Assembly: GCF_900129425.1 (NCBI RefSeq)
Contig: NZ_LT670817.1
Location: 7,468,001-7,532,000, forward strand
Direction of reading: 5' to 3'
Length of the DNA stretch: 64,000 nt
Origin: Bradyrhizobium erythrophlei
GTDB lineage: Bacteria > Pseudomonadota > Alphaproteobacteria > Rhizobiales > Xanthobacteraceae
Shown: positions 44,594-53,329 of the stretch, piece by piece
Position numbering within the stretch: the stretch's first letter is position 1
How the letters are laid out: every line of letters begins with the position of its first letter
Position numbers and translations under genes: made by a program
The notes under the pieces: generated by a model
Database searches by the model: none
The model's input: the letters and a program-made list of their open reading frames with translations, nothing else
What the model was told of the DNA's origin: nothing

Positions 44594-45253
44594 TTAAGCG
44601 GGGTTCGGCGCAGCGGAGGCTGGGGCCGCCTGCTGCGCCAGCCGCTGCTCCAGCGTTCCGATGTTCTGAAACAGCCGGGCGCTGGCGAGGCGAAGAAAGT
44701 AAAACCCGAAGGCCGGATTCTGCACGTAGAGTTCCTCGACCTTGGTGTAGCTGACACTCAGGATCACACCGGCTTCGACGCATTCCAGCGTCTGGGTCCG
44801 CACGTTCGACGGCGACAGCATGCCGAGTTCACCGACAATGGCGCCGACCGGCAGCTCGATGCCCGATTCGACCAGCTTGAAGCGGCCGCTGACGATGTAG
44901 AGCATCTCCTCGGCCTTCTCGTCCTTGTAAAACAGCACCTCGCCGGCTTCGCATTTGCGCTCGGTCATGAACGGCTTCAGCCATTCCATCGACAGGTCGC
45001 TGTTGACCGATTTTTTGACGTCGCGCACCAACTGCAACATCTGGTGCAGCCGATACGAATTGAGCACCAGCAGCACCGAATGCACCAGCGCGGTCGGGTA
45101 ATTATGGGTTGGAATCGAAGTCGCGATCAGGACGATGTTGGTGAGAATGCCGAAGATCCGCAACGGGATCATGGTCCGCATCGTCGCGGTCGCAACGACG
45201 AAAATCGATGCGAACAGAGTGCCGGCATGTTCCGCTAAATGTGATGTATCCAT
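44594..45253 (-). CDS. Popeye-like membrane protein with cyclic-nucleotide-binding domain
   Basis: Start MDTSHLAEHAGTLFASIF at ATG 45251-45253 gives 219 residues; the frame stays open to 45490 and a longer start (Met at 45320 or 45323, with NYSLWKIGWLLMDTSH) is quite possible. N-terminal part: two or three hydrophobic helices (TLFASIFVVATATM, LRIFGILTNIVLIATSI, TALVHSVLLVLNSYRLHQML). C-terminal part (about 110-205): a cNMP-binding beta-roll (EVLFYKDEKAEEMLYIVSGRF, IVGELGMLSPSNVRTQTLECVEAG). This order of helices and cNMP domain is that of Popeye-domain proteins. It is divergent from the cyclic-nucleotide-gated channel gene across 303 bp. Confidence 0.72.
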   Translation of the reverse strand: MDTSHLAEHAGTLFASIFVVATATMRTMIPLRIFGILTNIVLIATSIPTHNYPTALVHSVLLVLNSYRLHQMLQLVRDVKKSVNSDLSMEWLKPFMTERKCEAGEVLFYKDEKAEEMLYIVSGRFKLVESGIELPVGAIVGELGMLSPSNVRTQTLECVEAGVILSVSYTKVEELYVQNPAFGFYFLRLASARLFQNIGTLEQRLAQQAAPASAAPNPA

Positions 45254-45556
45254 GAGGAGCCAACCGATTTTCCAGAGTGAATAATTCGCGGGGGTCGTGT
45301 TGCGGCGCTCGCCCGTCATCATAATGTCCGCGGGAGCTTTTGATATATGGGGAAAAAGCGGCGTTTTGTCCGGATTTGGGCCAATCCCGGCCAAAATCCC
45401 GGTCCCGCCCCTGGGGTCACTGAGCGATATCCGGCCCGGCGATAACGCTGTTTTCTTCACGTCGTTGACGGCCTCCCCCTGCTTGGGCACCTTGGCGGCC
45501 GGTCACGCACCGCATGGCCGTGTACTGATTTCCTCCACCGGCAGGCGCCCCTTCTG
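45254..45556. other. 303-bp divergent promoter region
   Basis: Between the Popeye-like gene (leftward) and the channel gene (rightward). The left part may encode the N-terminus of a longer Popeye-like protein. No clear operator was seen; GGCCAATCCCGGCCAAAATCCCGG near 45380-45404 is a partly repeated GC-rich stretch without a clean palindrome. Confidence 0.4.
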
Positions 45557-46669
45557 ATGTCTAAGCCGCTCGATTTTCCCGGTCTGGCGCAATTCGTGGC
45601 CGCAACGGCCGGCCGCAACATGACCAAGGCGGCCTATGCCGCGGTCGCGATCGGCGTCGTCATGATGCTGCTGCTGACGGTCGATCCCTCCTATGAGGCC
45701 GCCCATCATTCGGTCGATGCGCTGTTGTGGGCGTGCCTGGCTTTCTTCGTGTTCGAATGGGTGGTCCGGCTTCGCCACGCCTTTCTGCTGCGGCGCGGCT
45801 GGAGCTACGCGCTATCCGGCCGCGGACTGGTGGACGCCGTCGCCGCGGCGGCCGTGCCGCTCGCCCTCATCCTCGGCGCTTCGCCCAAAACGGCGTGGCT
45901 GCTCGGCGTATTCTGGGTGCTCAAGGTGGTTCCGGGAATCCCGGGATTGCGCCAGTTGCGCCGGGTGCTGGTGCGGGAATCCGGACCGCTTTTGAGCGTG
46001 CTGGTGATTTTCCTGATGGTGCTGTTCGTGGCCTCGGTCGCGGTTTATTTCCTGGAACGCGACGTCCAACCGGTCGCCTTTGGCAGCGTGCCGGCGACGT
46101 TGTGGTGGGCGGTCGCGACGCTGACCACGACGGGATATGGGGACGTGGTGCCAATCACGCCGCTCGGCCGGCTGGTCGCGGCCGTGGTGATGATCTGCGG
46201 CCTCGGCGTGTTCGGGCTCTGGACCGGTATCCTCGCCACCGGTTTTGCCGCCGAAACCCGCCGCGACAATTTCCTCAAGACCTGGGAATCGGTGAGCAAG
46301 GTGCCGTTCTTTGCCGCGCTCGGCCCGGCGGCGATCGCCGATGTGACCCATGTGCTGCGCACCATGGACCTGCCGGCGCGCACCATGATTATCCGCAAGG
46401 GCCAGACCGGCGATTGCATGTACTTCATCGCCGCCGGCGAGGTCGAGGTCGATTTGCCGGGCAAGAAGGTGACGCTCGGGGAGGGCGCATTCTTCGGCGA
46501 AATGGCGCTGCTCGGCAACAATTTGCGCTCCGCCAATATTACCACCACGCAGGTGTCGAGGCTGCTGGTGCTCGATCTCGTGGACTTTCGCCTGCTGATG
46601 GCGCGGCATCCCGATCTCGCCGAGACCATCGATGCCGAGGCGAGCCGGCGCGCGCTGGAGAACAAATAA
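45557..46669 (+). CDS. Cyclic-nucleotide-gated K+ channel (MloK1 type)
   Basis: 370 residues: six-helix pore domain (S1-S6, about 25-225) and a C-terminal cNMP-binding domain (about 250-365). The selectivity filter TTTGYGD (about 190-196) marks a potassium channel. The CNBD shows the phosphate-binding cassette FGEMALL and the RSA Arg (NNLRSANITT). S4 carries few positive charges (RQLRRVLVRES), as in the Mesorhizobium channel MlotiK1 (355 aa), its nearest known relative. TAA overlaps the ATG of the next gene (TAATG), implying coupled translation. Confidence 0.92.
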   Translation: MSKPLDFPGLAQFVAATAGRNMTKAAYAAVAIGVVMMLLLTVDPSYEAAHHSVDALLWACLAFFVFEWVVRLRHAFLLRRGWSYALSGRGLVDAVAAAAVPLALILGASPKTAWLLGVFWVLKVVPGIPGLRQLRRVLVRESGPLLSVLVIFLMVLFVASVAVYFLERDVQPVAFGSVPATLWWAVATLTTTGYGDVVPITPLGRLVAAVVMICGLGVFGLWTGILATGFAAETRRDNFLKTWESVSKVPFFAALGPAAIADVTHVLRTMDLPARTMIIRKGQTGDCMYFIAAGEVEVDLPGKKVTLGEGAFFGEMALLGNNLRSANITTTQVSRLLVLDLVDFRLLMARHPDLAETIDAEASRRALENK

Positions 46670-47464
46670 TGCAGGGACATGCTTCCGGCGCCGCCGGGAC
46701 GGCGAGCACGCCGGTGCTCGAAATCAACGGAACGCGCGCCACCATCCGCCTCAACCGGCCGAAGCATTTGAACCGCCTCCAGCCCGACGACCTCGATGCG
46801 CTGCTGACACTGTTCGACCGGATCGAAGCCGACCCGGCGATCCGGGTATTGGTTCTCACCGGCACCGGCCGCGCCTTCAGCGCCGGATACGATCTCGGCT
46901 CGATCGCCGAACGCGCCGGCGGCGCCGAGGAGCAGACCGCCGGATCGGCGTTCGAGATTGTCGTCAACCGGCTCGAAGACCTCGCGATACCGACGATCTG
47001 CCGGATCAACGGCGGCGTCTATGGCGGCTCGACCGATCTGGCGCTGGCCTGCGATTTCCGTATCGGCGTCGACACTTGCGAGATGTTCATGCCGGCGGCC
47101 CGGCTTGGGCTGCACTATTACAGCAGCGGCATCAAACGCTATGTGTCGCGGCTCGGCGTCGACAACGCCAAGAAACTGTTCCTCACCGCACAAAAAGATC
47201 GGCGCCGCGGAGATGTTGCGGATCGGCTATTTGACCGCGATGGCGCCGGCGGAAGGTTTCGACGCAGAGGTCGATCAACTCGCGGCCAATCTTGCGGCCA
47301 ATGCGCCGGTCGCGATGCGCGGCATGAAACGCGCGATCAACGAGTTCGCCCGCGGCGCGCTCGACGAGGAAGCCGCCGACCGGCGTGCCCGCGACAGCAT
47401 GCGCAGCGCCGAGATCAAAGAAGGCATCAGGGCGTTTGCGGAAAAGCGCCCGCCGAAGTTTTAG
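46669..47464 (+). pseudogene. Enoyl-CoA hydratase/isomerase-family gene with a frameshift
   Basis: The reading frame from ATG 46669 gives a crotonase fold (VLEINGTRATIRLNRPKHLNRL, then GTGRAFSAGYDLGSIAER, then CRINGGVYGGSTDLALACDFRI) until about 47194, where CACAAAAAGATC shifts the frame by +1; the remainder (IGAAEMLRIGYLTAMAPAEGFDAEVDQL) is coded in the other frame to a TAA at 47462-47464. With four A instead of five the protein would be an intact 264 aa. Both catalytic glutamates are absent (Asp in GGSTD, Ala in MPAARLG), so it was probably not a hydratase even when intact. TAATG overlap with the channel gene. A sequencing error in the A-run cannot be excluded. Confidence 0.8.
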
Positions 47465-47493
47465 ATGGCATTTGCTTGCGCAAACTCTCTCGG

Positions 47494-47588
47494 CCTCATC
47501 CTGAGGAGCGGCCACTTGGCCGCGTCTCGAAGGATGGGGCTGCCCTCGTCCTTCGAGACGGCGCAAGTGCGCCTCCTCAGGATGAGGG
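47494..47588. repeat. Intergenic double hairpin, family D (copy 2)
   Basis: CCTCATCCTGAGGAGCGGCC...CGTCTCGAAGGATGGGG pairs as a first stem-loop, then CCTCGTCCTTCGAGACGGCGC pairs with GTGCGCCTCCTCAGGATGAGG. It lies between the convergent crotonase and nitroreductase genes. Confidence 0.8.
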
Positions 47589-47635
47589 CGGATTGAAATC
47601 TTGATCGCATTAACATCGATGGCTGTCCCCGCCCG

Positions 47636-48340
47636 CTACTCGTCGACGAACGTAACGGTATCGGCGATGCCGGCGCGGGTGGTGCGGTAGCTGTTGGCCT
47701 TGTGCTCGCGGTCGGGGAATCCGAATGAAATGCCGCATATCACCCGCCGGTCATCGCCGAGCCCGAAATGCCGGCGCACCGATTCGGAATGAAACGCCAG
47801 CGCCGCCTGCGGGATCGTGGCCAGTCCCAGCGCCTGCGCCGCCAGCATGAAACTCGTGACATAGCCGCCGCAATCGATCGCGCCGTAGACGCCGAGCGCC
47901 TCGTCGGTATGAACGATGGCGACGTGGGGCGCGCCGAAGAAATTGAAATTCTCCAGCGCCTGCCTGGCGTAGCCCGCCTTGTCGCCGCGGGGTATCCCCA
48001 GCGAGTTGTAAAGCTGAAAGCCGCTTTCGCGCCGCCGCTCCAGGTAGACGCCGCGGTATTCGCGCGGAAACGGAAAGTCGCCGCTGTTGGGCTGGCCGCT
48101 GGTGGCGGCGCCGTACATCACGTCGCGGAATCTTTTCGTGGCCGCGCCGGAGGTGATCGCCAGTTGCCACGGCTGGCTGTTGCACCACGACGCAGTCTTC
48201 TGCGCCGCAGCCAATATGCGCTCGATGGTCGCACGCGGCACCGGGTCCGGCCTGAAGGCCCGGCAGGAAAATCGTGACGCCAGCAGGTGTTCGAGAACCG
48301 CGATCGGTTCTTGCTTTTGGTTTGTGGCAACGGATGTCAT
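47636..48340 (-). CDS. Nitroreductase-family flavoprotein
   Basis: 234 residues from ATG 48338-48340 (upstream 46 codons of open frame overlap a repeat element and are not counted). Nitroreductase features: LLASRFSCRAFRPDPVPRATIERILAAAQKTASWCNSQPWQL at the N-terminus (FMN phosphate contacts, Arg and Ser), and GLGDDRRVICGISFGFPD near the C-terminus. FMN-dependent reduction of nitro, quinone or enoate substrates. It is the last gene of the leftward acyl-CoA operon; its role there is not known. Confidence 0.88.
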   Translation of the reverse strand: MTSVATNQKQEPIAVLEHLLASRFSCRAFRPDPVPRATIERILAAAQKTASWCNSQPWQLAITSGAATKRFRDVMYGAATSGQPNSGDFPFPREYRGVYLERRRESGFQLYNSLGIPRGDKAGYARQALENFNFFGAPHVAIVHTDEALGVYGAIDCGGYVTSFMLAAQALGLATIPQAALAFHSESVRRHFGLGDDRRVICGISFGFPDREHKANSYRTTRAGIADTVTFVDE

Positions 48341-48366
48341 GACGAAACTTTCTGATAACCGCATTC

Positions 48367-48480
48367 GTTCCCCGGACGCAGCGCGTAGCGGTGCGCTGCC
48401 GAGCCGGGGCCCATAAGAGTGTTGTGGGTCCCGGCTCTGCGGAGCACCGCGAAAGGCGCTGCACCGCGTCCGGGACACGA
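48367..48480. repeat. Intergenic inverted repeat, family F (copy 1)
   Basis: GTTCCCCGGACGCAGCGCG at the left pairs with CGCTGCACCGCGTCCGGGAC at the right; GCCGGGGCCCATAA...TTGTGGGTCCCGGC forms the inner stem. A sister copy lies at 49756-49879. Confidence 0.8.
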
Positions 48481-48487
48481 TAGATTA

Positions 48488-49732
48488 CTACCGCCCCCTG
48501 GTCGGGATCTTGTTGAACGGCACATCCTTGTCGACGCGGATATCGCCGGGCAGACCCAGCACCCGCTCGGCGATGATGTTGCGGAGGATCTCATCGGTAC
48601 CGCCGGCGATACGTGTTGAAGGCGACGACATCAGCATGGCCTGGAACTGACCGGCCGCTTCGGCGGTCTCGGGATCGGTGAGCATGCCGCTGGCGCCCTG
48701 CAGATCCATCGCATACATCGCGATGTCCTGCAGCATCGAGCCCGCGACCAGCTTGCCGATCGAATTCTCCGGCCCCGGGCGCTCGCCCTTGGACAGCGCG
48801 GAGATCGCGCGGTAGCTGGTATATTTCAGCCCGCTCGCCTTCACCGCCCAGTTGGCGAGCTTCGAGCGCGTGGCGCGATCGTCGATGGCGAGCCCGTCGT
48901 CGGTCATCAGATTGGAGCAAAAATCGAACAGCTCGGGCAGGCCGGTCGCAAGCCGCGCGCCGATCGACATCCGCTCGTTCATCAGCGTGGTCAGCGACAC
49001 GTTCCAGCCGTCGCCGACCGCGCCCAGCCGCTGCGAATCGGGAATCCGCAAATCGGTGAAGAACACCTCGTTGAATTCCTGCATGCCGTTGGCCTGCTTG
49101 ATCGGTTTGACCTCGACACCGGGACTTTTCATGTCGATGTAGAACATGGTCAGGCCCTTGTGCTTGGGCACATTGGGATCGGTGCGGGTGATGAGAATTC
49201 CATAGTCCGAATAATGCGCGCCCGAGGTCCAGATTTTCTGGCCGTTGATGATCCAGTGATCGCCATCGCGCTCGGCGCGGGTGCGCAGGCCCGCGACGTC
49301 GGATCCGCCGGCGGGCTCCGAGAATAGCTGGCACCAGATCTCCTCGCCGGAAGCGATCTTGGGCAGATAGCGCCGCTTGTCGGCTTCGCTGCCATAGGTC
49401 ATGACCGTCGGACCGCACATGCCTTCGCCGATCTGGAACGGGCTGGTGAGTTTGAAGTAGATGCCCTCTTCCTGCTGCCAGATCACGCGTTCCACCGGGG
49501 TCGCGCCGCGCCCGCCATATTCCCTGGGCCAATGCAGGCAGACCCAGCCGCCTTCGGCCTTCCTCTTCTGCCACGCCTTGGCGACTTCGACGATATTGTG
49601 CTTCCTCAGCTTGATCCGCCCGAGCGAGGATTTGGAGAGTTCCTCCTCGAATTCCCTGGGCGCGTTGGCGTCGATCCACTTCCGCGCCTCGGCGCGGAAC
49701 GCGGCTTCCTGCGGGGTGTCGTCGAAATTCAT
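48488..49732 (-). CDS. Acyl-CoA dehydrogenase, large-subunit type (copy 2 of tandem pair)
   Basis: 414 residues. MNFDDTPQEAAFRAEARKWI start, WCQLFSEPAGGSDVAGLRTRAE flavin region, NGQKIWTSGAHYSDYG, and the C-terminal RIAGGTDEILRNIIAERVLGLP with Gly where medium-chain enzymes have the catalytic Glu. It is strongly paralogous to the next gene upstream (49881), identical in long blocks such as WVCLHWPREYGGRGATP versus WACLHWPKEYGGRGATP. A family F repeat lies on each side of it. Probably the heteromeric type; substrate unknown. Confidence 0.9.
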   Translation of the reverse strand: MNFDDTPQEAAFRAEARKWIDANAPREFEEELSKSSLGRIKLRKHNIVEVAKAWQKRKAEGGWVCLHWPREYGGRGATPVERVIWQQEEGIYFKLTSPFQIGEGMCGPTVMTYGSEADKRRYLPKIASGEEIWCQLFSEPAGGSDVAGLRTRAERDGDHWIINGQKIWTSGAHYSDYGILITRTDPNVPKHKGLTMFYIDMKSPGVEVKPIKQANGMQEFNEVFFTDLRIPDSQRLGAVGDGWNVSLTTLMNERMSIGARLATGLPELFDFCSNLMTDDGLAIDDRATRSKLANWAVKASGLKYTSYRAISALSKGERPGPENSIGKLVAGSMLQDIAMYAMDLQGASGMLTDPETAEAAGQFQAMLMSSPSTRIAGGTDEILRNIIAERVLGLPGDIRVDKDVPFNKIPTRGR

Positions 49733-49755
49733 CGGGCTTCTCCTGTCCTTGAAGC

Positions 49756-49879
49756 GTTCCCCGGACGCTGCGCAACGCGAAGCGGTGCGCTGCTGATCCG
49801 GGGTCCATCAATTTTGAGCGCATTGTGGGTCCCGGACGCGGAGCAGCGCGAAACGCGCTGCTCCGCGTCCGGGACACGA
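49756..49879. repeat. Intergenic inverted repeat, family F (copy 2)
   Basis: GTTCCCCGGACGCTGCGC pairs with GCTCCGCGTCCGGGACAC, with GATCCGGGGTCCATCA...TTGTGGGTCCCGGAC inside. It occupies the gap between the two paralogous acyl-CoA dehydrogenase genes. Confidence 0.8.
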
Positions 49880-49880
49880 A

Positions 49881-51125
49881 CTATCTTCCCCTGGTCGGTA
49901 TCTTGTTGAACGGAACATCCTTGTCGACCCTGATGTCGCCGGGCAGTCCGAGCACACGCTCGGCGATGATGTTGCGCATGATCTCGTCGGTGCCGCCCTC
50001 GACCCGGGTCCCGGGCGCGCGCAGCAGCATCGCCTGGAATTTACCGGTGGCTTCCGCGTCCTCCGGCCCGCTCAGCACGCCGGCGGCGCCCTGCAGATCC
50101 AGCGCATAGGCCGCGACATCCTGGATCATCGCGCCAGCCACCAGCTTGCCTATCGAATTTTCCGGCCCCGGACGTTCGCCTTTCGACAGCGCCGAGATCG
50201 CGCGCATGCTGGTGTATTTCAACCCGCTGGCGCGCACTGCCCAGTTGGCGAGCTTCGAGCGCACGCTGCGATCGTCGATCGCAGGGCCATCTTCCAGCAT
50301 CAGGTTGCTGCAGAACTCGAACAATTCCGGGAAGCCGGTCGACACGCCGGCGCCGATCGACATCCGCTCGTTCATCAGTGTGGTTAGCGACACGTTCCAG
50401 CCGTCATTGACCGCCCCGAGTCGCTGCGCATCGGGAATTTTGACGTCGGTGAAATACACCTCGTTGAATTCGGACTGGCCGTTGGCCTGCTTGATCGGCT
50501 TGATCTCGACGCCCGGGCTCTTCATGTCCAGGAAGAACATGGTGAGCCCCTTGTGTTTTGCCACGTCGGGATCGGTGCGCGTCAGCAGGATGCCGTAGTC
50601 CGAGTAATGCGCGCCCGAGGTCCAGATTTTCTGGCCGTTGACGATCCAGTCGTCGCCACTTTTTTCCGCGCGGGTGCGCAAGCCCGCGACGTCGGATCCG
50701 CCGGCGGGTTCGGAAAACAGCTGGCACCAGACTTTTTCGCCTGACGCCAGCGGCGGCAGATATTTTCGTTTCTGGTCTTCACCGGCAAAGGCCATCATGG
50801 TCGGGCCGCACATGCCGTGGCCGATGATGAACATTCCGCTGAGTTTGCCGAAGGCGCCCTCTTCCTGCTGCCAGATCACCCGCTCGATCGGGGTCGCGCC
50901 GCGGCCGCCATATTCCTTTGGCCAGTGCAGGCAGGCCCAGCCGGCGTCGGCCTTTTTCTTCTGCCAGGCTTTTGCCACCTCCAGGATATTGGCGCCCTTG
51001 AGCTGGGTGCGGCCGAGCGAGGATTTTTTCAGTTCCTCCTCATACTGCTTCGGCGCGTTGGCTGCGATCCAGGCCTTGGCCTCGGCGCGAAACGCGGCCT
51101 CCTGCGGGGTGTCATCGAAGTTCAT
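49881..51125 (-). CDS. Acyl-CoA dehydrogenase, large-subunit type (copy 1 of tandem pair)
   Basis: 414 residues, paralogous along its full length to the gene at 48488. N-terminus MNFDDTPQEAAFRAEAKAWIAANAPKQYEEEL, WCQLFSEPAGGSDVAGLRTRAE, NGQKIWTSGAHYSDYGILLTRTD, and VEGGTDEIMRNIIAERVLGLPGDI at the C-terminus. A family A repeat separates it from the small-subunit-type gene upstream. Two near-duplicate large subunits with one small subunit suggest alternative heteromers or substrate divergence after duplication. Confidence 0.9.
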   Translation of the reverse strand: MNFDDTPQEAAFRAEAKAWIAANAPKQYEEELKKSSLGRTQLKGANILEVAKAWQKKKADAGWACLHWPKEYGGRGATPIERVIWQQEEGAFGKLSGMFIIGHGMCGPTMMAFAGEDQKRKYLPPLASGEKVWCQLFSEPAGGSDVAGLRTRAEKSGDDWIVNGQKIWTSGAHYSDYGILLTRTDPDVAKHKGLTMFFLDMKSPGVEIKPIKQANGQSEFNEVYFTDVKIPDAQRLGAVNDGWNVSLTTLMNERMSIGAGVSTGFPELFEFCSNLMLEDGPAIDDRSVRSKLANWAVRASGLKYTSMRAISALSKGERPGPENSIGKLVAGAMIQDVAAYALDLQGAAGVLSGPEDAEATGKFQAMLLRAPGTRVEGGTDEIMRNIIAERVLGLPGDIRVDKDVPFNKIPTRGR

Positions 51126-51141
51126 GGACGTTGCCCTTGCT

Positions 51142-51242
51142 CGTCATTCCGGACGATCCGCCCCGCGGATCGATCCGGAATCCAGAAGTTACTCAGCTCG
51201 AGATTCCGGGTTCGCAGCGTCCCGCTGCGCCCCGGAATGACT
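51142..51242. repeat. Intergenic inverted repeat, family A (copy 5)
   Basis: CGTCATTCCGGACGATCC... pairs with ...GCGCCCCGGAATGACTCG; the centre holds GATCCGGAATCCAGAAG / GAGATTCCGGGTTC. Between two leftward acyl-CoA dehydrogenase genes. Confidence 0.8.
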
Positions 51243-51250
51243 CGTAAAAA

Positions 51251-52378
51251 CTAAGCCGCATTCCGCTTGCGCATGCGGTCGATCAGGGCGTCTTCCCAAT
51301 AGGAGAGAGAGCCCAGCGACAGCGCCATCGCATTGGAACGGCGGTAGTACATGTGGCAGTCGAATTCCCAGGTGAAGCCCATGCCGCCATGGACCTGGAT
51401 ATTGTTCTTCGAGCAATGCTGGAACGCCTGCGTCGCGCTGATGCGTGCCGCGGCGGCGGCTTCCGGCAATTCCGAGGCGTTGGTCGAGAGCGCCCAGGCG
51501 CCGTAGTAGCAGTTCGACCGCGCCAGCGTCGCCGAAACGTACATGTCGGCGAGCATGTGCTTGACCGCCTGGAACGAACCGATCGGCCGGCCGAAGGCGA
51601 TGCGATCCAGCGCATAGTCGCGGCCCATTTCCAGCGCGCGATCGGCGCCGCCGACCTGCTCGAACGCCATCAGCACCGCGGCGCGGTCGAGCACCTGCGA
51701 GAGAATACTCCAGCCTTCATTGGCCGGCCCGAGCGGCTCGGCCTTGCAATTCCTGAAGGTGAGTTCGGCCTGGCCGCGCGACGGATCGACATTGGTCAAC
51801 GCCCTGGCCTCGACGCCTTCGGCTTTCATGTCGACCAGAAACAGCGAGATATCGGTCTCGCGGCCGGTCGAGCCGGTGCGCGCGGCAACGATAGCGAAAT
51901 CGGCAATGGCGCCGTCGGGCACCGGTTTCTTGACACCGTTGAGACTGCCGCCGGATGCGGCGAGCTTGATGGCTTCCGGCGACGGATTGCCCTTGCCTTC
52001 GAACAGCGCCAGCGTGCCGATCGCGGCACCCGATGCGATCAGGGGAAGCCACTTCTGCTTTTGTCCCTCGCTGCCCGCGAGCAGGATCGCTTCGGCCGCG
52101 AGATAAACCGTCGACGAAAACGGCACCGGCGCCAGCGCGCGGCCCATCTCCTCGGCGATCACGCAGAGTTCGAGATGCCCGGCACCCGCGCCGCCGAATT
52201 CCTCGGGGATCGCGACCCCGAGAAAACCCATGTCGGCAAGCCCCTTCCACAATTCGCGGTCATAGGGTTCCTTGCCGTCGAGCACTACGCGCACCGCCTT
52301 GGGCGGACATTTCTCGGCAAGAAATTTTCGCGCCTCGTCGCGCAGTTGCTTTTGTTCGTCGGAGAAATCGAAATTCAT
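51251..52378 (-). CDS. Acyl-CoA dehydrogenase, small-subunit type
   Basis: 375 residues from ATG 52376-52378 (the open frame continues 23 codons upstream into a repeat). MNFDFSDEQKQLRDEARKFLAEKCPP start, GVAIPEEFGGAGAGHLELCVIAEEMGRALAP, and C-terminal QVHGGMGFTWEFDCHMYYRRSNA. Sequence pattern resembles the PimD-type subunit at 3945. It probably pairs with one or both large subunits downstream to form an alpha2-beta2 dehydrogenase, as known for actinobacterial FadE pairs; that is inference. Confidence 0.87.
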   Translation of the reverse strand: MNFDFSDEQKQLRDEARKFLAEKCPPKAVRVVLDGKEPYDRELWKGLADMGFLGVAIPEEFGGAGAGHLELCVIAEEMGRALAPVPFSSTVYLAAEAILLAGSEGQKQKWLPLIASGAAIGTLALFEGKGNPSPEAIKLAASGGSLNGVKKPVPDGAIADFAIVAARTGSTGRETDISLFLVDMKAEGVEARALTNVDPSRGQAELTFRNCKAEPLGPANEGWSILSQVLDRAAVLMAFEQVGGADRALEMGRDYALDRIAFGRPIGSFQAVKHMLADMYVSATLARSNCYYGAWALSTNASELPEAAAAARISATQAFQHCSKNNIQVHGGMGFTWEFDCHMYYRRSNAMALSLGSLSYWEDALIDRMRKRNAA

Positions 52379-52414
52379 GGCGCTACTCTGTTGTGAGAGA
52401 CATCTTTTCGAATG

Positions 52415-52528
52415 CGTCGTCCCTGCGAAGGCAGGGACCCAATCCACCGGCGTTTGGGTTTCCCCCGGAACTAACTCCAGCCTGACATCGATCGTTCTCG
52501 GCGTATGGGTCCCGCTTTCGCGGGGACA
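52415..52528. repeat. Intergenic inverted repeat, family E (copy 2)
   Basis: CGTCGTCCCTGCGAAGGCAGGG at the left pairs with CCGCTTTCGCGGGGACAA at the right; GGGACCCAATCC and TATGGGTCCC form the inner pair. It lies between the SDR and acyl-CoA dehydrogenase genes. Confidence 0.75.
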
Positions 52529-52534
52529 ATTAAA

Positions 52535-53293
52535 CTACCTCGGCGCCATGCGGATGGCGCCGTCGAGGCGGATGGTCTCGCCGTTGAGCATCGCGTTCTC
52601 CACGATGTGCACCGCGAGATTGCCGTATTCGGAGGCGTCGCCGAGTCGCGCCGGATGTGGTACCTGCGCGCCGAGACTCTTGCGCGCTTCCTCGTTCAAT
52701 CCCATCAGCAGCGGCGTCAGGAACAGGCCGGGCGCGATGGTGTTGACGCGGATCTTGTGCTGGGCGAGATCGCGCGCCGCCGGCAAGGTTAGCCCGACCA
52801 CGCCGCCCTTGGAGGCCGAGTACGCAATCTGGCCGATCTGGCCTTCATAGGCCGCCACACTCGCGGTGTTGATGATGACGCCGCGCTCTTCGCCGATGGG
52901 CGCTTCCGTCAGCAGCCGTTCTGAAAACAGCCGCAGCACGTTGAAGGTGCCGATCAGGTTGACGTTGATGATGCGCGCGAACTTCGCCAGCGGATAGACG
53001 CCGTCTTTGCCGACGATGCGCTGCGATCCGCCGATGCCGGCGCAGTTCATCAGCACGCGGGCGATGCCGTGCGCGGCTTCCGCCTTCGCGATTGCAGCCT
53101 TGACCTGCTCCTCGTCGGTGACGTCGGCAACGACGGCGACGCCCTTGACTTCGGCCGCGACTTTCTCGGCATTTTCCTTACTCTGGTCGAGCACGGCGAT
53201 TTTCGCGCCCTTGGCGGCCATGGCGCGCGCGGTGGCGGCACCGAGACCGGAGCCCCCGCCGGTGATGAGAACGGCAACATCTTTCAACTGCAT
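52535..53293 (-). CDS. SDR, 3-hydroxyacyl-CoA dehydrogenase type II-like (paralogue of 26784)
   Basis: 252 residues, near-parallel to the SDR at 26784: MQLKDVAVLITGGGSGLGAATAR, NCAGIGGSQR, GERGVIINTASVAAYEGQIGQIAYSASKGG and APGLFLTPLL. Catalytic Ser, Tyr and Lys are in place. Oxidises 3-hydroxyacyl-CoA in the second acyl-CoA pathway of this window by inference. Upstream is a family G repeat, then tetR. Confidence 0.88.
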   Translation of the reverse strand: MQLKDVAVLITGGGSGLGAATARAMAAKGAKIAVLDQSKENAEKVAAEVKGVAVVADVTDEEQVKAAIAKAEAAHGIARVLMNCAGIGGSQRIVGKDGVYPLAKFARIINVNLIGTFNVLRLFSERLLTEAPIGEERGVIINTASVAAYEGQIGQIAYSASKGGVVGLTLPAARDLAQHKIRVNTIAPGLFLTPLLMGLNEEARKSLGAQVPHPARLGDASEYGNLAVHIVENAMLNGETIRLDGAIRMAPR

Positions 53294-53329
53294 GACAAAA
53301 ACCTTTCCTTGGACGTTTCTTCTAAAGGT

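Noticed and set aside
47191..47200. Programmed +1 frameshift at the CAAAAAG run
   Set aside because: There is no known slippery heptamer in the right register, no stimulatory stem visible and a lone A-run is a common site of mutation or sequencing error.
45727..47604. Continuous 625-codon frame overlapping the channel gene and the crotonase gene
   Set aside because: Its first 314 codons are an out-of-frame shadow of the channel; only the part from ATG 46669 is protein-like.
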